From assembly GCF_017873095.1 (NCBI RefSeq), contig NZ_JAGGJU010000003.1, positions 417,633-481,632 on the forward strand: a stretch of DNA of 64,000 nt, written 5' to 3'. Source of the DNA: Heterorhizobium halophytocola (GTDB lineage Bacteria > Pseudomonadota > Alphaproteobacteria > Rhizobiales > Rhizobiaceae). The position numbers were made by a program, and so were the translations under genes. Below, in pieces: positions 27,038 through 37,326 of the stretch (the first letter of the stretch is position 1; every line of letters begins with the position of its first letter). The notes beneath the pieces are model-generated. The model was not told where the DNA came from. It saw nothing but the letters and a program-made list of their open reading frames with translations, and ran no database searches.

Positions 27038-28687
27038 TCAGAGCAGGCGGCTTCGCCGCAGCAGGCCTTCGCCCTCCAGCAGCGGATAACCGATCGCCGC
27101 CAGCAGCGAATTGATCTCCTTCAGGTCGCGCATGGTGTCGATATGCAGCGAACTCGATTCAAAGCTCAGCTCGTTGCCGTCCCGCAGGCGCTGCAGATGC
27201 CGTTCCTCGCTGATCCGCACCAGGTTGCGCACCGCCTCCTTGCGGGTGGCGAGCTGGCGGGCATGTTCCACGTCGCGGTTGACTAGGAGGTTGAAGGCAA
27301 GCCGCGCATTGCTGGCGACTTCGCTGTGCAGCGCCGTCAGCTCGGCCCAGCCTTCCGGCGAGAACACCACCTTGCGCTCATGCTTCTTGCGCGCCCGGGT
27401 CAGCATGTTCTGCGCGATGATGTCGGCGGCCTGTTCCAGCTTGATCACGGTTCCCAGCAGGTCCTGCGAGCGGGTGGCCGCGGCCTCGTCCAGCGCATGT
27501 TCCGAGATCCGCGCGAGGTAGAACTTGATCTCCCGGTGATCGAGGTCGATCTGGTCGTCGAGGGCGGCGATGCGCCGGTCCAGCGATCCGTCATAGCGGT
27601 CGAAGAGGTCGAATATCGACACCAGCATGGTCTCGGTCTTCTGGCAGACGCCGAAGATTTCGCGCGTCGCGTTGGAGATCGCCTGGGGCGGCGTCTTAAG
27701 GTCGTCGGGGTTGAGCGCCGAAAGCCGCGGCACGGGCGGTGCATTGTCGTTGGCAGCCGGCACCAGGAGGCGCTGCATCCAGCCGGCGACCAGCCCGGCA
27801 AAGGGCAGGCCGAGCACGACGACCGCCGCGTTGATGGCGAGATGCACATAGACCACCGCATCGCCCGGATTGGAGGAGAACAGCAGCGGGTCGATCTGCA
27901 GCAACATCTGCAGGCCGAGCGCCAGGATCGCCATCAGGCCGCGGATGACGACATTGCCGGCCGGCACGACGCGTGCGGCACCCTCCGCATTCTTGGTCAG
28001 GATGGCGGCGATCACCGCCGCGCCGAAATTGATTCCCAGCACCAGTGGGATGATCAGCGCCGGCGGCAGCAGGTGGCGGTCGGCCAGGGACGCGACAAGC
28101 AGGATCGAGGCGACGCTGGAATGAAAGGCCCAGGCGAGTATCGCCGCGATGATGAAGGCGGATATCCAGTCCTGCGCGAGATAGTTGAAGACCATCGGCA
28201 CGACCTCGCTCGACCGCAGCGGATCGGAGGCGCGTCCGATCAGTTCGAGCGACAGCAGCAGCAGCCCGAGGCCGAACAGGATGCGGCCGATCTGGCGCCA
28301 GTTGCGCTCCTCCGACATGCGAAAGGCGATGGTTCCGGCCAGCAGCAGCAGCGGCACCATCAGCGTCAGGTCGTAGCGCAGCACGCGCACGATGAAGGCC
28401 GAGCCGAAATCGGCACCCAGCAGAGTTGCCACCCCGATCGTCGAGCTGACATAGCCGCCGGCGACGAAGGAGGAAATGATCAGGCCGACCGCGGTCGCGC
28501 TTTGCAGCGCCACGGCAAAGCCGAAGCCGGCAAAGGCGGCGGTCATGCGGTTGGCGATCGCCTTTTTCAGCTTCTGGCGCAGGAAGCTGCCATAGGCGCG
28601 CTCGATGCCGGTTCGCACCATGCGCGTAGCCCACAGCAGAAGTGCGACGGCGCCCGCAAGATTGATGAAAACGACAATGCCCGACAT
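27038..28687 (-). CDS. Na/Pi cotransporter family protein with C-terminal PhoU-like domain
   Basis: A 549-residue inner-membrane protein. The N-terminal two thirds hold two Na/Pi-cotransporter repeats (LLWATRMVRTGIERAYGSFL; ALQSATAVGLIISSFVAGG; WAFHSSVASILLVASLAD), with QSATA and HSSVA in the positions of the conserved QSS motif. The C-terminal part (about residue 345 on) is a helical, charged PhoU-like domain (ATREIFGVCQKTETMLVSI). Such proteins move phosphate or related anions with sodium. The ATG at 28687 follows AAGGAG and is preferred to the longer open frame. No Pho box was seen upstream. Confidence 0.92.
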   Translation of the reverse strand: MSGIVVFINLAGAVALLLWATRMVRTGIERAYGSFLRQKLKKAIANRMTAAFAGFGFAVALQSATAVGLIISSFVAGGYVSSTIGVATLLGADFGSAFIVRVLRYDLTLMVPLLLLAGTIAFRMSEERNWRQIGRILFGLGLLLLSLELIGRASDPLRSSEVVPMVFNYLAQDWISAFIIAAILAWAFHSSVASILLVASLADRHLLPPALIIPLVLGINFGAAVIAAILTKNAEGAARVVPAGNVVIRGLMAILALGLQMLLQIDPLLFSSNPGDAVVYVHLAINAAVVVLGLPFAGLVAGWMQRLLVPAANDNAPPVPRLSALNPDDLKTPPQAISNATREIFGVCQKTETMLVSIFDLFDRYDGSLDRRIAALDDQIDLDHREIKFYLARISEHALDEAAATRSQDLLGTVIKLEQAADIIAQNMLTRARKKHERKVVFSPEGWAELTALHSEVASNARLAFNLLVNRDVEHARQLATRKEAVRNLVRISEERHLQRLRDGNELSFESSSLHIDTMRDLKEINSLLAAIGYPLLEGEGLLRRSRLL

Positions 28688-28941
28688 GATCTGCTCCTTG
28701 GCGCCGCGGCCATGACGGATCGCGACGATGGCCATAGGCGCCGCCGCATCGGCGGGTTGCCGACGGGGCGCCGTGTGCACGCTTGAAATACCGCTGCAGC
28801 GACGATGTTGCACCGCGAAAGATGCGCGACGCTGGATTTACCGGCAGCGGGCCTACCCGCCGATCGGCAATCGCGCAGCATAGCGCCGGATCCGCAAAAA
28901 GCAAAAAACCGTCCTGCGCATTCCCCCGAGCCCCTCAGCGC

Positions 28942-29745
28942 TCAGCCGAGGGTCTTCTGCAAAGCCTGGGCGCCATTGGGCGCATTGACCTTGCCGCCAT
29001 GAATGAAGAAGGCGAAGACATCGCGCGGCTTTACCTCAACCTTGCGGTCCGTGTCGATCAGGTCGAGATCGTCCGGAACGCCGCCGGCGGCATAGGTTTC
29101 GAAGCGCCTGGCCCAGGTCGCGATATCCTTCGTCGGATAGCAGGTCGGCGTGTCGTCGGAGCCCTTCTGCAGCCGGGCATAGACGAAATCGGAGGTGACA
29201 TCGGCAAACATCGGATAGTCGGCATGGTCGGCGCAGACCGCCGCCACGTCATGCTTGCGCAGCATGGCGACGAATTCCGGCACCTTGAAGCTGTCATGCC
29301 GGGGCTCGACCACGTGGCGCAGCCTGATGCCGTCGATCTCGCGCGGCAACAGCGCAAGAAAGGCCTCGAAATCGTCGGGTTCGAATTTCTTCGTGCCCAT
29401 GAACTGCCAGAGGATCGGACCGAGCCGGTCGCCGAGCTCGGCTATGCCTTGCGTGACGAATTTCTCGACCGATGGCGCCGCTTCGGCCAGAACCTTGCGA
29501 TTGGTGCAATAGCGGCTGGCCTTCAGCGAAAAGACGAAGCCGTCGGGTACGTCCGAAGCCCATTTGGCGAAGGTCGCCGGTTTCTGGCTTGAATAATAGG
29601 TGCCGTTGACCTCGATCGCGGCCAGCTTGCCGGCGGCATATTCCAGCTGGCGCTTCTTCGCCAGCTTCTCCGGATAGAAACTCGTGTCCCACGGCTCGAA
29701 GGTCCAGCCGCCGATGCCTGCGCGGATTTTGCCGCTCTTCGTCAT
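28942..29745 (-). CDS. DUF72 family protein (YecE-like)
   Basis: A 267-residue TIM-barrel-like protein of the DUF72/YecE family. The diagnostic opening is IRAGIGGWTFEPWDTSFYP. It continues with YAAGKLAAIEVNGTYYSS, FVFSLKASRYCTNRKVL, GPILWQFMGTKKFEPDDF and VVEPRHDSF, ending YAAGGVPDDLDLIDTDRKV and DVFAFFIHGGKVNAP. The biochemical function of this family is not established. It lies just downstream (minus strand) of a GNAT gene, 24 bp away, and may share its transcript. Confidence 0.9.
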   Translation of the reverse strand: MTKSGKIRAGIGGWTFEPWDTSFYPEKLAKKRQLEYAAGKLAAIEVNGTYYSSQKPATFAKWASDVPDGFVFSLKASRYCTNRKVLAEAAPSVEKFVTQGIAELGDRLGPILWQFMGTKKFEPDDFEAFLALLPREIDGIRLRHVVEPRHDSFKVPEFVAMLRKHDVAAVCADHADYPMFADVTSDFVYARLQKGSDDTPTCYPTKDIATWARRFETYAAGGVPDDLDLIDTDRKVEVKPRDVFAFFIHGGKVNAPNGAQALQKTLG

Positions 29746-29769
29746 GCAAATACCTCCTCTTGAAAAAAT

Positions 29770-30246
29770 CTAGGTCGCAACCGGTTTCACCATGTCGACG
29801 ATGGTGAACTGCGGTCGTTTCGGATTGGCCCGCCGCCCGGTTTCGCGGTAGCCGAACCGCGTGTAGATGGCGATGTTCCGCTCCATCCGCGCATTGGTAT
29901 AGAGCCGGATCTCTGCCTTGCCGAGCGCCTTCGCGCGCGCGTCGAGCCACTGCAACATGGCCCGGCCGACGCCACCGGACTGCCCGGCGGGCGCAACTGC
30001 GATGCTGAACAGTTCCAGATGCCTGTCATGCTCCTCGACGACCATCAGCCCCAGATCGGCCCCCGCGCGGGAAAAGACGAAGACCTCGCCGCGGCCGATG
30101 CGCGGCCCATAGTCCTCGTCGACCGGCACCGGCGGGTAACCCAGCACCGGCAGATAGATTGCGTAAGCCTCTGTCGTCGTCCGCCGCACCCAGTCGAGAT
30201 CGCTCGCTTCGGCTTGCCGGACATCGAGGCGGGCGGACGCGGTCAT
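29770..30246 (-). CDS. GNAT family N-acetyltransferase
   Basis: A 158-residue acetyltransferase. The acetyl-CoA motif is VAPAGQSGGVGRAMLQWLDA, followed by RLYTNARMERNIAIYTRFGY, the motif B/C region in which the conserved N and Y of the NxxAIxxYxxxGF signature are present. The substrate is unknown. Only seven bases separate it from the uvrA stop upstream on the same strand, and 24 bases separate it from the DUF72 gene downstream. It is therefore probably expressed at the end of the uvrA transcript. Confidence 0.9.
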   Translation of the reverse strand: MTASARLDVRQAEASDLDWVRRTTTEAYAIYLPVLGYPPVPVDEDYGPRIGRGEVFVFSRAGADLGLMVVEEHDRHLELFSIAVAPAGQSGGVGRAMLQWLDARAKALGKAEIRLYTNARMERNIAIYTRFGYRETGRRANPKRPQFTIVDMVKPVAT

Positions 30247-30253
30247 CGCCGGA

Positions 30254-33178
<2,925 letters not shown>

Positions 33179-33299
33179 CACATTGCCTGTCTGGGGGAGA
33201 AACGCTACTTATGTAGGGACCAACATGCGTCTGTCGAGACATTAGCCGAAAACCTCTGGAAAAGGCGATTCGGTTTGACTTCACTATAGACAGATTGTA

Positions 33300-33314
33300 G
33301 AACAAAAAAAGAAC
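33300..33314. promoter_or_regulatory. LexA (SOS) box in the uvrA-ssb intergenic region
   Basis: The sequence is GAAC, seven A residues, GAAC. This direct repeat GAAC-N7-GAAC (GTTC-N7-GTTC on the other strand) is the LexA operator of alphaproteobacteria. It lies 122 bp from the uvrA start and 116 bp from the ssb start, so it may control one or both genes. Confidence 0.8.
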
Positions 33315-33429
33315 ATTATTCTTTGTGGATTGTCTGCCGGCGCGCCCCAATTAGCGCATGCGATGCTCTATTGTGGCAGCAGAGTGTAGATAAGAGGCCG
33401 CGGTGGCAAGCGGCAGTGAGGTAAATGCA

Positions 33430-33984
33430 ATGGCTGGCAGCGTGAACAAGGTTATTCTCATCGGCAATGTCGGCGCCGATCCCGAAATTCGCCGCACGCA
33501 GGACGGTCGTCCGATCGGCAATATACGGCTGGCGACCTCGGAAACCTGGCGCGACCGCAACAGCGGCGAGCGCCGCGAAAAGACCGAATGGCACACGATC
33601 GTGGTGTTCAACGAGGGCCTCTGCAAGGTCGTCGAACAGTATGTGAAGAAGGGCGCCAAGCTCTATATCGAAGGCGCATTGCAGACCCGCAAATGGCAGG
33701 ACCAGAGCGGCAATGACCGTTACTCGACGGAAATCGTGCTGCAGGGCTTCAACTCGACGCTGACCATGCTCGACGGTCGCGGCGAGGGCGGTGGCGCCGG
33801 TCGCGGTGGCGACTTCGGCGGCAGCAGTGATTTCGGTGGCGGCGGCGGTGGCTACGATGATTACGGCAATGGCGGCGGTGGCGGCGGTGCACGAGGCGGA
33901 GCGTCCGGCGGTCGCAGCCAGGGTGGCAATGCGCCGGCCGCCGGCAACTTTTCGCGCGATCTCGACGACGACATTCCGTTTTGA
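33430..33984 (+). CDS. ssb: Single-stranded DNA-binding protein
   Basis: SSB protects single-stranded DNA during replication, repair and recombination. The 184-residue protein has the OB-fold ([58 protein letters not shown]), a Gly-rich flexible linker at about 117-165 and the acidic partner-binding tip DDDIPF. The upstream in-frame codons to 33403 are excluded; the ATG at 33430 has GTGAGGT upstream and the family start. It is divergent from uvrA with a LexA box between. Confidence 0.97.
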   Translation: MAGSVNKVILIGNVGADPEIRRTQDGRPIGNIRLATSETWRDRNSGERREKTEWHTIVVFNEGLCKVVEQYVKKGAKLYIEGALQTRKWQDQSGNDRYSTEIVLQGFNSTLTMLDGRGEGGGAGRGGDFGGSSDFGGGGGGYDDYGNGGGGGGARGGASGGRSQGGNAPAAGNFSRDLDDDIPF

Positions 33985-34118
33985 TCTGATATCCCGCTTC
34001 GGCCGAGGGTCTTTCGGCCAGGCGAGGCGCGGATACGGGTGTCTGCTGATCGGCGTGCCGCAAGGCGCATTCCGAACGGCTAGAGGGACATGTGTCCGCT
34101 GGACGACGTGATAGAAAT

Positions 34119-34165
34119 GCCGGGTCATCCGGCGATCACGACAGGTGCGGGTTCTCCGCACCTGT
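34119..34165 (+). other. Two tandem hairpins downstream of ssb
   Basis: GCCGG-GTCAT-CCGGC (34119-34133) is followed by a perfect 10-bp stem ACAGGTGCGG / CCGCACCTGT (34141-34150 with 34156-34165). Neither has a clear T-run. They may terminate ssb or structure the leader of the LysE-type gene; the rest of 33985-34244 shows no gene. Confidence 0.4.
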
Positions 34166-34244
34166 TGCCATGTGGATCGGGTCCCTTGCCGCGCATCTCG
34201 CGATGTCGGCCTGCCGCGGTACCCCGGGAAGAAAGCGTCAAAGC

Positions 34245-34865
34245 ATGGTCTTCATTCTCTCTGTCGTCGCGATCTGGACGGTGGCGGCGATCACGCCGGG
34301 TCCGAACTTCTTCCTCACCGTCAGGACGGTGCTGGAAAGCGGCCGCAGTGCCGGTATGGCGAGCGCCGCCGGCACCGTGGTCGGCACCATCTGCTGGGGT
34401 ATTGCCGGCTGGTTCGGCGTGTCCGCCGTCTTTGCCGTCGCGCCCTATGCCTATGTCTTTCTGAAGCTTCTGGGCGGCACCTATCTGATCTGGCTCGGCC
34501 TGCGGGTGCTGGTCCGGCTGCGCCGCGGCGAGACGGCCGACGCGGGGACGGTCGAGCGTCCACGCCCGGATTTCAGGCGCAATTTCCTGCTCGGCCTTGC
34601 CACCAATCTCGCCAATCCGAAGACGGCGCTCTTCGTCGCCTCGCTGTTCATGGCGACCCTGCCGCGCAATCCCGACTGGCTGCATGGCGCCAGTGCCGTC
34701 GCCATCATGGCGGTGGTGTCCACCCTCTGGTACACCGTGGTGCTGAGCGCGCTGTCGCATCCGAAGGTGCTGGCGGGCTATCGCCGCGGCCGCAAATGGG
34801 TGGATGCGGCAGCCGGTGCGATTTTCGTCGGCTTTGGCCTGCGGCTGCTCGCCTCGGCGCGCTGA
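34245..34865 (+). CDS. LysE family amino-acid exporter
   Basis: A 206-residue membrane protein with about six helices and the LysE/RhtB signature: AAITPGPNFFLTVRTVLESG, then AGTVVGTICWGIAGWFGVSA, the LLGGTYLIWLGLRVL block and FLLGLATNLANPKTALFVAS with the NPK motif. LysE-type exporters remove amino acids such as lysine, threonine or homoserine derivatives; the substrate is not predictable. The ATG at 34245 is preceded by GGGAAG and begins the first helix; the longer open frame from 34092 crosses two hairpins and is rejected. Confidence 0.92.
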   Translation: MVFILSVVAIWTVAAITPGPNFFLTVRTVLESGRSAGMASAAGTVVGTICWGIAGWFGVSAVFAVAPYAYVFLKLLGGTYLIWLGLRVLVRLRRGETADAGTVERPRPDFRRNFLLGLATNLANPKTALFVASLFMATLPRNPDWLHGASAVAIMAVVSTLWYTVVLSALSHPKVLAGYRRGRKWVDAAAGAIFVGFGLRLLASAR

Positions 34866-35006
34866 GCTTGCGCATGTCTGCCGAACCCGGGTCCGGTTTC
34901 CGGAAGGGACGGGCGCCGAAACCGGGCTTTGAGGCAGTCGAGCGGGCCGGAAGGATCCCGACAGGCTCGAGGCCCGTGATCCGAATGCAATCAGGGAGTT
35001 TCAATC

Positions 35007-35249
35007 TTGAGTGACGTTGACAACCGTCCATCGACCTGGCGGGTCGTGCTTGCCGCAATCTTCGATTTCCTGACGATCTTCATCCTGGGCGGATGGCTGA
35101 TCGCCGCACTGACCGGAGGCCTGACCGGGCACGGTTTCGCCCTGAACGGCTGGCCGGCCCTGCTGCTGTTCGTCCTGATCATCGCCTATTTCGTCGTCGG
35201 CAACCGTATCGGCGGCACGCTCTGGAAGCGCATCCTCAGGGCCCGTTAA
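35007..35249 (+). CDS. Small two-helix membrane protein (RDD-like)
   Basis: An 80-residue protein with two hydrophobic segments (about 14-36, VLAAIFDFLTIFILGGWLI, and 48-68, WPALLLFVLIIAYFVVGNR) and a basic C-terminus (LWKRILRAR). The order of features, with FDF in the first helix and GGTLWKR after the second, resembles short RDD-family proteins conserved in rhizobia; the function is unknown. The start is TTG at 35007, supported by GGGAG nine bases upstream. No ATG fits. It lies 141 bp after the LysE-type gene. Confidence 0.7.
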   Translation: MSDVDNRPSTWRVVLAAIFDFLTIFILGGWLIAALTGGLTGHGFALNGWPALLLFVLIIAYFVVGNRIGGTLWKRILRAR

Positions 35250-35300
35250 GGAGTTGGCCACGGCACGCGTCCAGACGGGGCGAGGCGTCTGGACGCCGCC

Positions 35301-36464
35301 TCAGCCTTCGCGGGCAGCGTCGGCAAGCACCGCATTCAACACATCCGCCTGGCGGACCATGCCGGAGAGCTTGCCGTTCGCGCGCGTCACGGGCAGGGCG
35401 TTGAAGCCGGTTTCGGCAAACAGGGCCGCCGCCGCCGAGATCGGCATGTCGATGCCAAGCGACGGCACCGTCGCGCTCATCACGTCCTTGACCGTGCCGT
35501 TCGGTGCGGAGGCGCCGTCCTGGATCAGCCGCAGGCGCTGGCGGATGCCGATCTCGGGCTTGCCCCGGCTCCAGTCGGCGCGGTTCAGCAAGTCTCCCTC
35601 GGTGACGATGCCGATCACTTCCGCCCGGTCATTGGTGACGGGCAGGGTGCCGAAAACCTCTGAGGCCAGCAGGCCATGCAGGGCCCGCAGCGGCATGTCG
35701 GGCGCGACCGCCGGTATGCCGCGGAGCATCAGGTCGCCACAGCGCGTGGCGCTGCTGCGGCGGGCAAAGGCGTGCAGTTCGGTGCGCCTGAGAATGGTCT
35801 CGAGATCGTCGCGGTCGATGTCGAGCACCCGGTCATAGTCCTTCAGCACCGCATCCAGATCGTCTGCGTGGAAGCCGCGCCCAACGGGGCTTGCAGCTGT
35901 CCCCGCCGTCTGGTCGGGCGTGACGGGCCGCGGCCGGTGCGGGTAGGTCCGGCCGACCAGTCTGTTATAGGCAAGGGCGGCCAGAAGCAGGCAGAGCGAA
36001 TTGCCGGCGACCGGCCACAGGACGAAGCCATAGCCGAGGGCGTGCAGACCCGGACCACCGAGCACGGCCGTGAGCGCGATGGCGCCGCTCGGCGGGTGCA
36101 GGCAGCGTAACAGCATCATCAGGTAGATGGCCGCCCCGACGGCGACGGCACCGGCAACATAGACATTGGGGATCAGCATGACCGCGGTCATGCCGACCGC
36201 GGCGGCCAGCATGTTGCCGCCGATGATCGACCAGGGCTGCGCCAGCGGGCTGGACGGCACGGCAAACAGCAGCACGGCGGAGGCACCCATCGGCGCGACG
36301 AGCGTCGGCAGCGACGGATCGATCGCGGCACTGAGGCTGCCGAGAAGCCCGGTCAGCAGAATGCCGACACCGGCGCCAAGACCGGAGCGTAGCCGCTCAC
36401 GGCCGCTGACGGCCGCCATGTCGGGCAGGAAGCGGATCAGGAGGGGATGCATGGCATTGCGCAA
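35301..36464 (-). CDS. HPP family membrane protein with tandem CBS domains
   Basis: A 387-residue protein. Residues about 25-185 form an HPP integral membrane domain with four or more helices and the eponymous HPP at 123-125 (LLRCLHPPSGAIALTAVLGG). Residues about 245-385 hold a CBS pair (DLMLRGIPAVAPDMPLRALH with GTLPVTNDRAEVIGIVTEGD; VKDVMSATVPSLGIDMPISA). HPP proteins are proposed anion (nitrite) transporters; CBS domains bind adenine nucleotides and would gate it. The start may be the Met at 36464 or 36452. The marC-type gene lies 35 bp upstream on the same strand. Confidence 0.9.
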   Translation of the reverse strand: MRNAMHPLLIRFLPDMAAVSGRERLRSGLGAGVGILLTGLLGSLSAAIDPSLPTLVAPMGASAVLLFAVPSSPLAQPWSIIGGNMLAAAVGMTAVMLIPNVYVAGAVAVGAAIYLMMLLRCLHPPSGAIALTAVLGGPGLHALGYGFVLWPVAGNSLCLLLAALAYNRLVGRTYPHRPRPVTPDQTAGTAASPVGRGFHADDLDAVLKDYDRVLDIDRDDLETILRRTELHAFARRSSATRCGDLMLRGIPAVAPDMPLRALHGLLASEVFGTLPVTNDRAEVIGIVTEGDLLNRADWSRGKPEIGIRQRLRLIQDGASAPNGTVKDVMSATVPSLGIDMPISAAAALFAETGFNALPVTRANGKLSGMVRQADVLNAVLADAAREG

Positions 36465-36498
36465 TGACGCGGTGTCCTGGCGATCGACCGGCGCTCCA

Positions 36499-37128
36499 TC
36501 AGCCCGGGAACGCCGATTTGACGCCGTCGACGACGAACTGGACCGAAAGGGCCGCCAGCAGCACGCCCAGAAGGCGGGTCAGCAAGGCGCGGCCGGTGAC
36601 GCCGAGAAAGCGGTTCAGCCGGTTGGAGAGGATCAGCGCGATGAAGACGATACCGATCGAGACGGCAATCACGGCGATCAGCGAGATCTTGCCGAAGATC
36701 GAATCCATCTGCCCGCCGAGCAGCACGGTGGCGGAAATGGCACCGGGCCCGGCAATCAGCGGGATCGCCAGCGGGAAGACCGCCATATTGTCGATGTGAT
36801 CCTTGGTGATCGCGTCCTCGGTAGTCTTTTCCTTCCGCTCGTGGCGCTTTTCGAAGATCATCTCGAAGGCGATGGTAAACAGCATCAGACCACCGGCAAT
36901 GCGGAACGCGCCCATGGATATGCCGAGCGCGCCGAGGATGCCGGCGCCGAACAGGGCGAAGGCGGCGAGAATGGCAAACGAGATCAGCGAGCCGCGCACC
37001 GCAAGCTCGCGTCGTTGCGTCGACGTCATGCCCTGGGTCAGGCCGATGAACAGCGGCGCCAGACCCGGCGGGTCGAGCGTCACCAGAAGTGTCGTGAAGG
37101 CGCTGACGAGCGTGACTGAAAGTTCCAT
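36499..37128 (-). CDS. MarC family integral membrane protein
   Basis: A 209-residue protein with about six helices and the MarC/UPF0056 wording: TTLLVTLDPPGLAPLFIGLT near the N-terminus (DPxG...F motif), then GALGISMGAFRIAGGLMLF, PLAIPLIAGPGAISATVLLG and the last helices. The family was once linked to multiple antibiotic resistance, but that role is not supported in E. coli. It is divergent from gyrA with about 200 bp between them, and probably leads the unit that includes the HPP-CBS gene. Confidence 0.92.
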   Translation of the reverse strand: MELSVTLVSAFTTLLVTLDPPGLAPLFIGLTQGMTSTQRRELAVRGSLISFAILAAFALFGAGILGALGISMGAFRIAGGLMLFTIAFEMIFEKRHERKEKTTEDAITKDHIDNMAVFPLAIPLIAGPGAISATVLLGGQMDSIFGKISLIAVIAVSIGIVFIALILSNRLNRFLGVTGRALLTRLLGVLLAALSVQFVVDGVKSAFPG

Positions 37129-37260
37129 GATCCGTCCCGATTTTGCGGCGAACCATAATTGGCGCGCTCTCCGGCGGCAAGGCCGTCGGCGGCGATTGCC
37201 TCAAAGCGCGCGCGGGTATGGGCAAGGGTTCAAAAGCCTGTTTACAACGGGGCCGGAAAA

Positions 37261-37290
37261 TTGGCGTGGCCGGAACCTTTCCGCTATAAA
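37261..37290 (+). promoter_or_regulatory. Possible sigma-70 promoter of gyrA
   Basis: TTGGCG (37261-37266) and TATAAA (37285-37290) are separated by 18 bases and lie 36 bp before the gyrA start. Both hexamers resemble the housekeeping consensus, but no transcription start is known. Confidence 0.35.
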
Positions 37291-37326
37291 CTTTTCAGTG
37301 ATTCTGGAAAGAGATCGTGACAAGTT

